Below, piece by piece: positions 11,701-26,700 of a stretch of 64,000 bases of DNA; within the stretch, counting starts at the first letter, position 1, and each line of letters begins with the position of its first letter. This DNA is from Haemaphysalis longicornis (taxonomy: Eukaryota > Arthropoda > Arachnida > Ixodida > Ixodidae). A program made the translations under genes and the position numbers. The notes below the pieces were generated by a model. That model had not been told where the DNA came from, did not search any database, and was given only the letters and a program-made list of their open reading frames with translations. The stretch spans positions 49,811,745-49,875,744 of the forward strand of contig CM023457.1 of the NCBI GenBank assembly GCA_013339765.2. The letters are read 5' to 3'.

Positions 11701-14700
11701 GCGGTGCGCTACAGGTGAACAGCTGAGTAACATGGTAACGCAGAATAGTTAAAACAGGGCGACCGGTTTAATATTCTGAATTCCAGGGACGCGATGTGCT
11801 TGGCGTCGAACTTTTCATACGTAGCCTCGCAGAATCGGCACGCTGGAACTTTTGTATGTGATTGCAGAGAGAATGCCTGAACAAATGCAATAATTTCTAT
11901 GTCTTGAATGTTTTATGACTAAATGCTGCACCACATTTGTGCCAGTGTCAGCTGATAGCGATAGCCACCAACACAAATTGGACACAGCAGGTTGTTGTGG
12001 ATTTACAGCTAGAAATGAATTCAGGAAGTAATTTCGGGTATAACAATTTTTTTCAATTAAATTTGCAATTGATGCTCTGGTTGCGTCATTACGCCATTTA
12101 AAGGGAACGAGTTGTGAGTTACAGAAAATCTGTGAGGTGCAAAAAATCGCTGAGCAGGTTGGGACACAAGAAAAAGGAAACAGGAGAGATGTAGAAGTGT
12201 CGGAGGAGAGATCTGTGAAATGTCGACGAAGAGCGCTCCAGGAAAGGAATATAGCAACATCACAGTAGGTTAGGCCGCCTCCGCACTTGCAATACGAGCC
12301 TCCTTAAGAGGTTCATGCCGACGTGGGTGCACAGGCGGCTTCTAGCCATGGCCAGCGATGCGAAGCAGCTCCGGAGTATGCCGTCCAAAGGGTTGGTGAA
12401 GTTGTGACGTACTTGGCCGAAGTTGAACAGAAAGTTAACAGTAGATCACCATAAGGTATAACTGGGCTTTTGCCTGCACGTTCTTAGGATAATGTATCCC
12501 TATTCAATTTTTCATAATGTATCCAATTCATAATGTATCATAATGTATTTCAATTCATAATGTATCCCTATTCATTTTTTTGTAATATACAGCAACCTAA
12601 AAGTGTGGTTTCTCAGATTTGCTACATGTTTTATCATCTTTCGGCCCTTAGTTGCATATTTTCAAAAACCAGCATGCCTTACATTTAGTCTTATGCATAT
12701 CGGAAATCTCTATTAAATGAAACCGTATTGAAATTGGGAATTGCTAGTGCCCGAAAAGCGCCTGTCGTTCACAGAGCATTTTCCTTCATATCGGCACTGT
12801 GTGACAGCCGCTCGTTCATATTTATGTACGGTGCGCCATAGTCGCACATATTGCGGAAATAGAGAAACTTTGTTACGAGAAAGAAGAAAACGTGGCGCAA
12901 ACTAGACGTGGGCGAAGAAAACAAGGTAAGACATATTTAGGCGCCTGTATACGTCTTACCCTGTTTTCTTCGTCCCCGTCTAATTTGTGCCACGTTTTCT
13001 TCTTTCTTAAACTAGCTCAGCAACAAGTTTTGTTAACTCGTGTTTGTTACGAGAACCCACTGGTCTTTAGGCAGGCAGAGCTGCGGAGGTTCCAGTCACT
13101 ACAGTAACTTCGGAGAAACCGAGGTTCTGCGAGAAGCGTCCCACGTCTTCTCACTAATCTGGAGGAACAGCAGTACCCCTTGGCGGAATATGGCGGACAA
13201 TGTCAGCATTATCATGAGAAGCAGTGTTAGGAGGCTGATAACCCTGACATGAATTCCGGGAACCTCGCCCTATCTGAAAACGTGAACTGCCGTCCGGGAT
13301 TTATAGAGAAAGCGGAGGCCCTCAACTCTTCTCACTGGGATTCGCAAAATTCGACTCCTTCCCATGCCGGCCACAACAGTGCGTTCTGCGTAGCCTATGA
13401 GATTTAGTGTTCTTTCTGCTCTGAAACCATGGTTACAACCACAGGCTTTCCCGTAAGAGACCACGTAGCCCCGATGGCGTATTTGAATCTCACTTTGTTG
13501 AACCCGACGCACCTCAAATTGCCGACGTAACAGAGGCCAATTGAAGGCCGGACAAGAGCCATCGAAGTTAATATGGGTATTAAGGAAATAAAACCAACCA
13601 AAACTTTTACCTTACAGCGTAAAACCAGGCTGCAGGAAGCACTTTTTTGCGCTGGGTAAACAAGCACAGAGGTCAGCAGCACGATCATACATCTGCGAAC
13701 GCTTTTCTGTCTAACAAATGCAGTCGCTAACAATGACATATTGCGGTGATTTCGGAGACGCTTACTCGACGAGCGCTCTACCAAAAATAGTTATTTAACC
13801 TACTTGATATGTTAAAACAAAATGAAAATGTAAGCTGGCTATACATAATACACATATTTTCCAAACGGCAGCGTTGCGTAGTGTCTGAGCACGTCTGGAA
13901 CGCTAGGAATGTTGTTTGTTTTGCAAGTCCCAAGTTCGAATCCCCGAGAAGGCATGCTTTTTTTTAAGTTGATTTTTTTTGTTCTTGACCGATGCTTTTT
14001 ATACTTAATTCACCAATTATGCCCTGTAACGTTCATTGCTCCACGAGCCAGTTCGCAAAACGCACGCAAACTGACACTTTGCTAGCGACTTCTCGTAGGC
14101 ATGCTGTTGCCATTAGCACCGACTGCTCGCAGGCAGTGGGCACGGCCATAATCAGCCGACCTTTGTGCTAGTGCGAACATGCGTCTCGCGATGAAGGCAC
14201 GAGCCAGGCGAACCCCAAAGATGGGGGAAAACCGCATCGCAATCGAGCTTTTGCGGTGACACAGAGGGTGTTCATCTACTGCGTACACCTCGGCTAGTGA
14301 TTGCTATGATTCCAAACCGTGTTGGTAGGCTTAGTTGACGCATTTTACAGCCGAAAACATGGCAGAAGCGTAATATGCCGATCACGGAGATATCGCGAAT
14401 GGCCATCCAACGATAACGTCGGATGCCAAGCACGCTGTTTCACAGAACAAAAACCGAAACTTGTTTGAATTCTAATTTGGGACATTGTCCATTGACGTAG
14501 CACATTTAATTCACGTAACTGCTGTTAGGTGGTGCAGCCGACGCAAACCGGGCGTGCTGGTTTTTCTTCTTTTAGGCTTTCCGTAAGAAATACCGCGTTA
14601 TCGTCCGGATAAACGATGAAAAGTGTGTTTATTTCAGCCAGTCTACGCAGTGCAAGCAATAAAACAGGAGCTTGAGAAATTCCCTTCAGTGTCCCTTGAA

Positions 14701-17700
14701 CTCGGTGCGCCACTTGTGGCACAACACAAACTAAATTGCACATTACAACAAACTGCTTCCCCTTTGCAGCAGGCCGCCAGAGAATGATACTGTCGAGTTC
14801 CCTAGCGAGTCCGAGGATGCGCAGCGGCAAAGCTCTGATGGCCCTGGTGTCCAGCCGGCTCCGACATCAGCAGCACCCGTCAGGGTAAGGCTCCTGCCCA
14901 TTATCGCTCAAATGCCTTGGAGAGGCCTTAACAATAGTCCAGAAACTTGTTTATTACGGCGAAATGTTTGGATGTATCATCAAATACGAAAAGGCAGCAT
15001 CGTAGCCGTCGCCGCGGCAATCGCCGGCGCCAATATCAATTGTACCAGAATGGTCGCCACGGCGGAAAAAAATTGTCCCCGTATCTGCTCCTTTCGTTGC
15101 AAATGTCGACAAAAGACGATAATCGACTGGGGCCCCTGCTAGTAAGTGCCTGCTGGTGTTTCCCGCTCACCTTTCATGCTGTTCCTCTCTCATGTCGTTC
15201 CTCGAAAGATAACACACTAGAGGTTTGCCCAAATCAACTTAAATTTACCGCGTTCAACTGCTCCAAGTCGGGTGCCTCGATGCCAGCGTTACCGTACCGC
15301 GGAGACGCGCGTGAATTGAGGCACCCTACTACAACATTTTTAGAACCACGTTGCGCTACTCCCATAGAGTTTCTCACTAGCATTTAGAAATTTATGCCTA
15401 TTCCTTGAGTGTTCAACGTGGAACGTGGAACATACCCAGTGGAACCTTTCGTTGCTGTTCCCATTTGAATAATGAAGTTTCCGCTAGGTAGCGCGGGCAA
15501 CAGCAGGAGACGGATTTCTGCAGCCGATGTAGTATTTCAATTGCTATCACAAAAAACAACCATGCGTGAATGTTTTTTAAAAGGAACACTGCAAATATCA
15601 CTTATGTATTATTTTCTGCCTTATATTTGCATATTATCTTGTTCTTGTTCAACAATGCTGAAAAATATGACCATTAACAGCGGACTTCTACGTTTACATG
15701 TGGCTTTTGGTATACGGGACTATTGCGCAGTTTCTGTTTCACTTTGGTTGGGTGGCTGAATGGAGTCACAGAGAGACCGACAGACAGACCAAAATACATG
15801 CGTTTAAGTAGCCCAGGAAAGACTATCGTCTTCCAAATACGACGCCCTCTTTGGCAAAGACTACAAACCGAAACATACTTTTAACAACCTCAATTAATAC
15901 CACATCTCTCCCGCCATACCCGTAGAACTGCCCTTATAGCCAGATTCCCTGTACCACGTACCACCTTGCGTGGCAGGGCGTTACAGTTCAACGTCCCTTA
16001 CTTTCAGGTCCCCTGAAGTTCAAGAACATTTGATCTCTACAGTCCCAGCAAGCGCGATAGGTCGCGGCTCTCTGAATGCAAACAAGTCCATCCACTTTTG
16101 CTTTTCTTATTCATTTACTTCTAGTGCGCTCCATTAAGTTTTGCTCCTCCACTGGCATAAAAACACAATTGCTTTCGTGGGCGAATTCAACCCGCATCTC
16201 CAGAGCTGAACCAAATGTGTTACAACTGCTTTATCTGGAACCCCCTACAAGACGGTAAAATAGAATTATCCTAGCGCGTGCAGCGTGACAGGCGAAGCTG
16301 ACGGCTCGCGAACAGAACAGGCGTACGTGGAGGATTGCTCTGCCTACCACCAGGTGACGGCACCGTACGGGAGGTGCGGGAATAATGGCCTCCTCGATTA
16401 GCAGTACCGTATCGTCCGCGGTCTCCACGGGGCAGATCAGGCACCTGATTTTCCCATGTATTCTTATAGGGCTTCCAGTCCATGTATTCATGTGGGTCTT
16501 CCAGACCAAATCGAGGTTATTGTGGCGTGATTAGTGGTGTTGCAAACACATCGCTTAGCGCAGCTCGCATTCTGGCAGCCTCCTGAACGGACACGAAGGG
16601 GACCCCGGCCAAAAAAATTGAAATTAACGCAAGTGAACCTAAAGACATTTTCCACTGACGTAGAGGACGTTACCCCTTTTCCCAGGCACAGGCGGATGCC
16701 AAAGATGGCAACAACCCCGGCGATCTTCCTGCCTTCCGGGAGAGGGACTACATCACGTAAGCTTCGTCTACCATATCACTCGTACAACTTCTGAACTATT
16801 AGCTACGTGCAAGGCATTAGTGGCAAACCAAGACACCCAACCACAGTCTGTTCACACTCAGTTCACAAACCACCCTAATGTGGCGGAGCCAAACCATTGC
16901 GACTAAGGCGACGTTGACAAAAGCCATTTGTATCCATACTATTCACAAATTTGTTTACAGCTGGGTTAGTTGCAGCTCTGCATATACGCGTTGATGCCCA
17001 AGTGTGCGAGATCCAGGAAACTGTAGCAAATGTAAACAAATAATAAAGGGGTGTGTCACACTCAAGAAATTCTAGCAAATCAATTCTGACAAAACCACAA
17101 AACCACACGCAGCATGTGACACGCTATTTTCATGCTGTCTCTTACTTAGAGGAACCGTGCAGATCTTTTTAAATTTTTTTTAAATCTGGAAAGCTTGCGA
17201 AACGTAGTCACCCGACACACCCAGTACTGATATTAGGGGGTCGCAGAGTACCTTCGCCAAAAATTACTGCTCTATGCCCAGCAGATAATTTGGAAACTAG
17301 CTCAAAAAAGGTTTTTTCTCTTCCAGTCTTGACGTTCTTCGACCGCCTGAATTACGTCACTAAGTCGATGTAGCGGCTGTTGGCCGGTTTTTCTTCAATT
17401 GCGGCAATAAACGCTTTCGATAGCAACTTTGAAAACAAACCCATAGAAACAAAGCAAACGGAAGGCGTATCTGAAGCGACGAGCAAATCACGCGGTGCCG
17501 CTCCGTGCTGGCGGTAACTATAGCTTTTGCAGTGCTTCCAAACGCGAATGAAAGTGTGAAAGCGTTTATCGAAAAGTGTGGCAGTGTGCCTTTAAGGCGT
17601 AAGCGTGAAATATATTTTAATCGAATATGTGAGGTACGAACACTTGTGGCGAATTACATTAGAATTAAAAAAAAAGTTTAATTTGCGCTATTCGGGCATC

Positions 17701-20700
17701 ACGCGCTGGGAAAGGAAACCGGTGCGATAAAGCGTAGGCCGCTGCCACAAGATTAATGCGAACTGCTCTGAGAGGTGGGAGGAATACCGAAGGGCGACAC
17801 CATTATGATCCTGGTGATGACTATCGATCAAAAAAAGTTTAGAATGTCGCTGGCGATGGCGGGGGATTGTGGCAACATTCGCCAGGTGCTCTCCGGAAGG
17901 GCAGCCAAGTGGTGATGGTCGTGGCCTCAAAGTTAAAAAGCTGAAGAGCAGGTCAAGAGGCGGTGTAACTGTGCGTTCACCTTTGCGATCTCAGAAATAT
18001 CTGTATTAACACTGTTTAGTTTCCCTACGTAAATGTGAAAGAAAAGAAATTGCTCCTCAAATTTTGTAACTAAAGCAAACTCTTAGCTTTGCCCGAAGGC
18101 TTATTTCCTGTTTAGTTTCGCTCATCCCGTACCTCGAGTTGCTGGGCCCCTGTCACGCAGCCTATCTCCTTTTTCGTCACAATCTCTCGCCAGCCTTAAG
18201 CTAATCAGGTCCGGATTGCGTCTAAACTGAGATTTTCATGCGGACGAGAAATTGAGAAAAGTCGAATTTTTTATCTGTCTATTTAGGACCCCGAATTATT
18301 TTGAAGAGCAACGCCTGTAAAACGTCTTTATGCGATACAGCGAGGGTGGCGAAACATCCACTATGCAACCAAATGAGGGACGAAATGACAGTGTCTGAAA
18401 CGTTCGAAAATCGTTTCGATCGCTTTTAAGGTTTGGAGAAAGCCCCCTTGATAGCTCTTTCATTCCTTTATGAGACAGTCCCAAATGAGTTGGTTCCATA
18501 AAGGAATGATTAGAACGAATGCTCGCATGTCTAAGTTCACTATTTTTACCACAGGACCATCCTTCCGATAATCGGGGCCGTGGTCCTGGTCGTCGGAGTC
18601 CTAGTGGCCGTCGTCGTGGGCCTGCTAGTCATTGTGCGCCCAGACACTGCCATGGTAAGAAAGTAGGGCCTTCACAATGGCTCATCTCAGTGCTCTTACA
18701 GCGTGCGGAGATTCAAGGAAACATTCTAAACAGAACATCATAGCGTCAACCCAAGTTGGTACTAGAGTGTGTGGGGTTAGACTCGCTGGGTATAATTATC
18801 CATCGCCATCATCATAGTTGTCTGCATAATCATTGCATTGAGAGCTTCGTTGTATACTCATTTAAGCATAATGCCTTTCATGCTATTTACATCAGCTGCC
18901 GAACAAAGCCTCTTCCGAATACCTTTACCACTTTAAACATGCGTCACACAATGCATTTCTTGTCCTTCCACACGCCTTAATACAGTTTGTGTTTCCGTGT
19001 TGTCACACCGTATTACTATGGCGGCGCTGCTAGGGTCAACCGTTTTCACTCATTCACTGTTTCTGGCTGTTCCTGGTTACTCGGGCGGCAAAAGAACCTC
19101 GCGTCGATGCCTACTTTATCGCGATTGCGCACCAGAAACTTTGCAACTCGTTTCATCGAACCTTTCCTAAAATTATATCGCAATTTGCTTGCAGGTAACC
19201 ATATTGTTACTTTCTGTTTCCATGACTTTTGATAATTAGTTGGTGCAAAGCTGCATTTGTAAACGCTAACCAATTCTCGTCTTCTGTGAATCCATGGGCA
19301 ACTAACTTATTCGTATGGTTACAATAATGGCTCTCAACTGGTCTATAAAGCAACTCTCTTATTGTTCTGAGTTTCTTTTTGAGCCATGAATAGTTAGTTC
19401 ACATTGAAGATGTACACGTTATAGGTTTTTGTTATGCTGTCTAAGCAAGGGTTCCAACGGGCGGAAAAGAAACCGTGCCCTTTACAAAGTGGAGCTGATG
19501 CTTTTTTGTCCGTCTGCTGAATGTTGGGCGTCACGCAGAAGTAGGAGGACGTTCCCAGACCCACCGACAGATGGTGCAGTGGTCTCACAGAAGCCTATTC
19601 CTCCCCCTCTCATTGGTGAAGGGAGCCTCCCACAGCTGGCGCTCAGTTGCAGATTTCTTCGTGTGAATCGGAGAATTTTCCCGGCGCGGCTGTGCTGTTC
19701 TCACGCTGGCGCACTTTGACATTCGCGAAAAGAGAACCACGGCTTCGCTGTTTAGGAATATTTCACTAGGCCTCGTTAACTGCCATGGGCTTCACACTTA
19801 AAGAACTCCGAGCTGCGAGTCTTCCTAAGGGTACTGCATTAAGGACGCGCCACACCTGTCATTATGGCTGTATCGTGTATGGCTGTTGCAAACATTTAGA
19901 TCATACAGCAGATTCTGTCCTGCGCGTAGCACAGTTTAGAAACATTCACCCCCTAAAGAAAAGTTTTACTGCCTCTAAATTACATTATTACGCTTAAAAA
20001 CACAATAAAACACCTACGTAAGTGTGTTGTCATTAACAGCCCTCTTTCAGATCCGAAACACATATATGTCGTGTTAGAGAGGGTGTTCTAACCAACGAAT
20101 GCAATATGTATTTCGGGTTAAATACAGCATTATAAACGACGAAACACCCTCTCACGAGGTGTTTTGTTGGGTGAAACGTTGTTAATAGAAACATAAAATA
20201 CCCCTTATGGGTGTAAACCATTGCAGTTTGTACGTTCCGGGATGTATCGTACACTTGCGCTTGTCGAGGGCGCCGCCTTGCTTGAGGAAACAGTGCATGG
20301 TTCTTGGTAGTCCCCGCTCCAGGTGTCCACCACATCGGGCGAGTGCGTCGGCAAGAAAGTCTCGGTGGATGGCGTGGACGTGTACCGCTGGCTGGGCATC
20401 CCATACGCCGAAAGCACAGCGGGCAAGAACCGCTTCAGCAAGCCCCGCCAGATTACCCAAAAGCAGCGCACCATGGCCCAGGAGCCACGGCTTCCGTGCC
20501 CTCAGTTGGTGAACGGCAAAGTGGTCGGCAGCGAAGACTGCCTTCACATGAACGTGTGGGCGCCGAAAGGGAGGTCGGGAGCCGGGTCAAACAGAACCCT
20601 GGTGTTGGCTTCCGTCAGCTACTGGTTCCAGAGGGGATCCAACAACGACCCCGACTGGGCCGAGCTGGCAGCGAAAGGTAACAGCACCCTAAGCTACAGG

Positions 20701-23700
20701 TTATTGATGGCGGTGCATTGCAGATAAATGTCGCGATATTCCTTGCAACAAATTTCGGACTAACACGTTATTGTTGGCGCATCTCGATGGCGTGGTCACT
20801 TCATATTTGTTCACGTTTGTGTCAATAACGGGAAGGGTTGAAAACAATGCTTTATAAACTTGACTTTTTGGAAGCGAGGTCAGAAATAGAAATCACCGAT
20901 AAACGGCGTTCTTGCTTCAACAGCTGATGTAGCGAACGAACAGAGTTGCCCATTTGATAACAAATTGGCTTGCTGCATGGATGAGGCATGCTTTGGCCGT
21001 ATAGTGTTGCGGACCTTTCCAGCACGTAGAGGTGCGTGTACAGAGTTGCGTATAAACAGCCGGTTGTACGCAACGTACAGCGGGAAAGGAAGCTCGCTGT
21101 TTGAATAAGTTAGTAATTTACCCTCACTCATTATCACTTTGTTTCTAGTTAGTTGGTTTGACAGACGACGGAATTACACAGCGTGAGAAGAGGACGAAAA
21201 TAAGAATGTTACAGGACGAGCGCAACTTGCAACTTCTGGTTTCGCATGAAACGAAAGCACCCATATATACTTCCCGTCAGTCTCACCCGCAATCCAATCA
21301 GCAGCCCCACCGCTTCTTTCGGCGTAGCCTAGATGAAATGGGAATCACAACAAAGAAATTCGCTAAAATGGGGTAAACCGAACAGTACACACAATAAAAT
21401 AGATTCAGTATAGAAATAAAACAAACCGTATAAAATCAACACTTGTCATTCTTTGGACAAATGATAAAAACCAGCGCCACACATGCATAGAATCACCTAA
21501 AATGATAAGTGTGGGAACACGAACACAGTGAACAAAGTAAAGGGTCCTTTTCCCAAAGTTTCGACGCTGACTGCGTTTTCTGGTATCTACTGTTTTTTTT
21601 ACCGCGTTTTATGGACCTGTTTCCTTTGTGGTGTTTGACCTGTCGTTTTGCTTACGCGTAAAGCAGTAGTTCGGCTGTTGATTGGCTTGCGGCTGATACT
21701 GGGGGATAGTATATGTTGCACTCTTCCTATCACCCTCTTGACTTCGTCCTCGCCGTTCGTGCAGTGTTCCATCATTAGTTTTGAATCATTTACTCGCCTC
21801 TCAAGGGCGGTTTTTGAGAGTTTTTCTCCAGAGAGATTTGCTTGATTTTTATTGAGCGCATGCTTGCACACTCTTCATATATTCACAAGGATGTCTTTCG
21901 ATTTGGCTTCCTGTAACCAATTGCAAATGTCAGCGCAGATGCCCGGTTGCTGCCGTTTGAAATACCTCGACCACGCTCTGTGTGATTTCTCGTTTGCAAA
22001 GCACAAAATAGATATACCATGAATAGTCTTTTAGTCTTTAATGGTACCTGTGACGTCAGCCTGGCAAAGGTGCCTAGCTTGTTAAAACAGAAATTATTTC
22101 ACAGGGAGTATCCGCCGTGTAGACATTGCGTGCGGGCACATTAGGAAAATTTTCAGACACACGCTCCGTTCCAGCTGGCATGCGTGAACGCCTATGGAAG
22201 GCAGCTATTAAAGGAACTAGAAAGAAAGCGCCCATAATGAGCACCCGTGATCTCTTAAGACAAACGTAGGCTGCATACTCGCAGGTGTGGGCAATACCTT
22301 CCCCCTAGCGCCACAAACCTGACAATGACCTTGCGGCGATGATACTGCGTTGTGCGGCAAGCCGCTGTTTTAATAATATGTATTCAGGCAGGCATTGACA
22401 ATGACGGTTAAAAGTGCAGTTTTAGGTTGGTTAGATGTCTGATGCATTGAACGTAACGCAAGCGGATGTGACATGTCTGAAGACTGAAGAACCCGCTGGC
22501 CACACTGGGGGAAGTGTGGAGGAAGTCGCGTGGTCTCTTCACGCTCATAGCAGGCTACTGGCAACCGCATCGTAGCAATGGCGCGCCGAAGGCCGGCCCA
22601 GCGTGGCCCTACGACACAGCGCGCCACAGCTGGTAGCCAGTGGTCGGCAGGTGGAGACGACGTCTACGACAGAAGAGCCAGTGAAGGCAGATGCGGTGGG
22701 GCGTGCGTGCAAACTACAGAACAAAAATCGACACCTCCGAGAATAGCAAAGTGGCTTTACCAAACGTCACGTCAGGTCCTCTCCAAGCTTTCTTTCCTCC
22801 ATGGTGAAGGCGCTTCGCCATTTTCGGAGATCGCCCTTTAGTGCTTGTATTTTCCGGGCACCCGCCGCCACCTCCGCTTTCACTCGGTCCCGTGTCGTCT
22901 ACTTCGTATCAGCCTGCGGACCATTGGCTACAGGCTGCGGTGCGCAGTTCCGTTGGGCCTGGGTGGGCCGGCATTGGGTGCCGTTGCTAGGATGCGGTTG
23001 CCAGTGGCCTGTGATGAGCGGGGTATAACTACGGGACTTCCTCCACGCTTCTCTCAATGCCCGATGGCACCATGGCCTCTCCTAAGCTTTTTTTATTCTC
23101 CACGGTGCTGTCCGAGCACACTTCCGGCGAACAGTACGAAGGCGGGAAATGAAAGCGCATTCAACAACCCTTCGCCGATTTCATCATGAGAGGAGCGGGA
23201 GGGGAGGGAAGAGCTTCATGGGTTGGAGCAGAGAAGGATAAAGTGCACGGCGTGGTCGCAGGAATATCCTTTGTAAATAGTAGCATTGAAGTAGGACGAT
23301 ACGCTGCGCACTTATTTCCGCATTCCCATGAAATCGCAACAGCCGGCGTGGTGGTGATGTCCCCCAACGTGCGACTTGGCGTGCTCGGATTCCTGCACCC
23401 GAACAAGAGCACCGTGAAGGACGTGGCAAACGAAGACGCCAAGGCGGCCATGGAGTGGGCGGTCGCCAACGCGGCTGCCTTCGGTGCCCGCCCGGACGGC
23501 GTCGTGCTCGTGGGCCGCGGGTCGGGAGCGTACATGCTGACCGAGGCGGCTACGAGCCTCAACATCAGGTGCAGCCGAGCCATCTTGGAGGGTCCTGTGC
23601 CTGGCGCCTTGTGGCCTTTCAACACGGTGAGCTCACGATTTCCACCAGACTCAGCTGGATTTCTTCGATATTTACGGGGCTTGCATTTCTAAAGAAGTAA

Positions 23701-26700
23701 CGTTACTTTGTCGAACTTCCGTGGGTTGACATTTTCCAGTGCCGTCCTATGTTACACGGCCATTCGAGATCCACCTTGCCCCGCCTGTCGCGAGACGTAA
23801 CCCTACAAAGATGGTGAAAGGAAACCGGGTGCCTAATGATAATGGACCCCGCGTTCAGCCCTTCTTTCTCTAACGGTTATTGAAGGTCTTGCTCTCACAT
23901 GGCCTCTTTTTGAATATGACTGTGGGAGGTACATCGGGCCCCTTAAGTTCCCAAATCTTTAGCTATACGTGGGGTCCAGGCACGTACCCAGGATTTGTTT
24001 TCGGTGGGAGCCCAACCCAAGGTAACTTTTCTATGCAAATTAGGGGAGAGGACGAGGGTACCGGCCGTTACTAGTACAAACACGATGAACACCCAACGTT
24101 TACCATAAAGGCGCGTAAACCTGCACAGAGAAATGAAATAAGTGTATCCGCCTTTGTGATGGAGTGGAAAGCGAAAATACTCGTATGTTCGAGATTTCGG
24201 CGCACGTTAAAGATCCCTACGCGAAGTTTGCAAAATAAAAAAAGAACGACAGTAATAAAATATTTACAGGAATAAATACGCGTACTGCACAGTACATTCC
24301 CTCTGCAAATATACATTCCCTCTGCTAATGTTAAGGGCATATATCCGGAGCATCCCACACGTTATACGGAATCGAAGTCGGCAGAAATGGAAGTGCATGT
24401 AGGCACTCGAGAGTTCAGATCTCCGTGGCATTTCTCTTGCCCTTCCATTATTTTGTCCAAACAAAACTGTGGCTTCTAGTTGTGAAGGAAGGAAACAAAA
24501 TGCTAGGTAAATCGGAGATGTCATACGCCTAATTCCGTTTGGTATTATCCTAAACACCCTCAGAGTTTCACGTTTAACGGTCTGCCATTCAAAGCGCCAA
24601 CGATTCAGGCCTCAGAAATTAGAGTATCGAGACGCACTGGACTGCAGTAGATGTAGATAAAAAAACGGTGGCCAGCGCCAGCGCGTCAGCGCTTACCTTG
24701 GAAGTTTTGTAAAGAACCTTGTTATTTCCAGGGATGCGCCTTGTCGCTTCCTCGGCGTCGCAGCGTGCCTTGTCCTGCTGTCCTTGCCCATAGCAACGGC
24801 TCAATGCATGATGCAAGCCGGGAATGAGCTTCTCTTCTGTCCTCTCGTTCGGCCTGTTGGTGAAGCAAACTAGTTGCTATCCGCCGACACCTTGAAGATA
24901 CTCCGACATTGCGAGACTAAGCTATGTTTAATGCGCCTCGTATTTTAATCATATGTACCGGGGGTTTTATAACCTCTTTGATACAAAGAAAGTGTTTGCA
25001 GTCCAATTTTGAAGCCTAAATTTCTCTCGGCCAAAAGTCTGGTTGGTGTCGTCGAGATGTCCGGTCCGCGTTCATTTTCACCGGTCACCCGCTGCACACC
25101 CGTCTCTCTCATGTTGACCATTTGCCACCTTGACTCCGTGCCCTTCCCCGCTCAAGCCCGGTGTTCTCGAGGTTTGTTCTTAGGAATGTAGCTCAGTGTC
25201 CGTAAACCTGCCAGTAAAGTTTGGTTCATTTTTGCGGTGGGTGGTGTCGTCGTGGAGGAGGGTGAAGATACCCGATGACGAGACGAGGCAAATAGATGGT
25301 GAAGAAAAAGTTCATTTACACTTATTTACAGAAGACGACGAAGCATGAGCATAAGATAACACAAGACAATGAAAACTGGATTACAATTAAAAGGCGCCGC
25401 AGCACACAAAAAGTGTATCACGTCACCGTCCTTGATGGGAGCCCGGGGGCCAAAAAGGATGTCGAACCGCCGCGCGGTTGGCGAGAAATTCCTGGGGTCC
25501 TGGCGCCCAGAAACTGGCACGGGAGCAAGTCTTGATGCGACCGCTCTGGGCCGCAGCTCGGGACAAACTCAACAAAATTGCGCATGCAGTCGGAAGCGAA
25601 GCCGCCCCCGCACAGCAACACACGTACCAACTAGGGTTCTGACCCCCGCTCCCCCTTGTCCGCCACCCCCGAAATTCGGGAGGAAACGAAAGCCTTCCCA
25701 AAAGCTGAGTAAAAGGTTGCCGGCAAGGCCGTCCCAAAGGACTGCCACTCCACCGACGGCTGGGGGGACACGGCAAAGCGACGAGAAGGGAGGAGTGCCA
25801 TCGCCCCGACGGGGTCCACCGGCTCTGGTATCACTACACCGCCACTGTGCATGGCAGCCATTAACCACAATGGCTGTCAATCAACAGTGCCGCTGTCACT
25901 GGCTTTAGTTGTCCAAAGGAATGCCGCCGGTGTCTCTTGCCGCCATACAACTGCGATACGCCTTCACTTTGTCACCCTGCTGTCGTCGGGCTTGGTAACG
26001 TTTTAGCGTCTGGAGTGGGGCCAGTTGGTCCATTCTGAACATACAAAACAGCGCAAAAAACGAGGACGAAGAAAGAATAGCACAGACGAGCGCTGAACGT
26101 TCTTGCGCTTCTGTTTTGAGCGATCCTTCTTGTCCAGACGGACACGCCGACTGTGGAACAGGGCTTTTGTACTCCCACGGTAGCTTTCCCTAAGCCGGCG
26201 TAACAGTCGTTAGAGGCGCCCGGCGATGGGGTCAAGCATCCCCTCGCGCCACTCCGCTCGTCGCCATCCGGTTCCGAAGCCGTTGTGTCGCATTGGCTTG
26301 TTCGGCGGACGCTGCACACGTGCGCGAGCCGGACGTTGGAAGGCATTCCGTAGAGGAACCCTACAACGGGTTTCTCTGCCGCAAGCAGACTTCTTACCCT
26401 TCTTACCGGCAACAAAGCAAAAGCAGCATTTCCATGAAAACTTGTGAAAAACGCGCTGTGAGTTCGGCTCAGGGAAGGAAACGGTTGAGCCACAAACACC
26501 AGACATGGGCGACAGTATCCGCCGTCATCACGGCACACTGGGACGGAGGGATTTGTTGAATGTTTAACGACAAACATTTTCTTCCCCACCAAGGAATATG
26601 CGACCCGAGCCTCGGAAACCGCCACCTTGGCGAAACAAGCGATAACTTACTGCTGTCCGAGAGAACCGAAGCACCGATTGTGGATGAACAGGGTAAATGG

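Larger units (their letters stand above)
5707..14769 (+). other. First intron region of the esterase-like gene
   Basis: About 9 kb between exon 1 and the next in-frame exon. It contains the three cassette exons, a 131-bp tandem repeat, two foldback elements and two copies of an interspersed repeat, each listed separately. Stretches 11260-12870 and 13010-14769 hold no recognisable gene; short open frames at 13270-13784 on the minus strand show no family motif. Confidence 0.6.

Noticed and set aside
24731..24870. Candidate esterase exon reading DAPCRFLGVAACLVLLSLPI
   Set aside because: Its frame does not match the phase-0 end of exon 6, and the exon at 33312 joins in phase with clear family blocks.
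25369..25908. 179-codon plus-strand open frame
   Set aside because: Arg/Pro/Thr-rich, with overlapping long frames on both strands in GC-rich sequence; no motif and no splice pairing.
25972..26625. 217-codon minus-strand open frame
   Set aside because: No family motif. Plausible chance frame in repeat-derived sequence; not reported as a gene.
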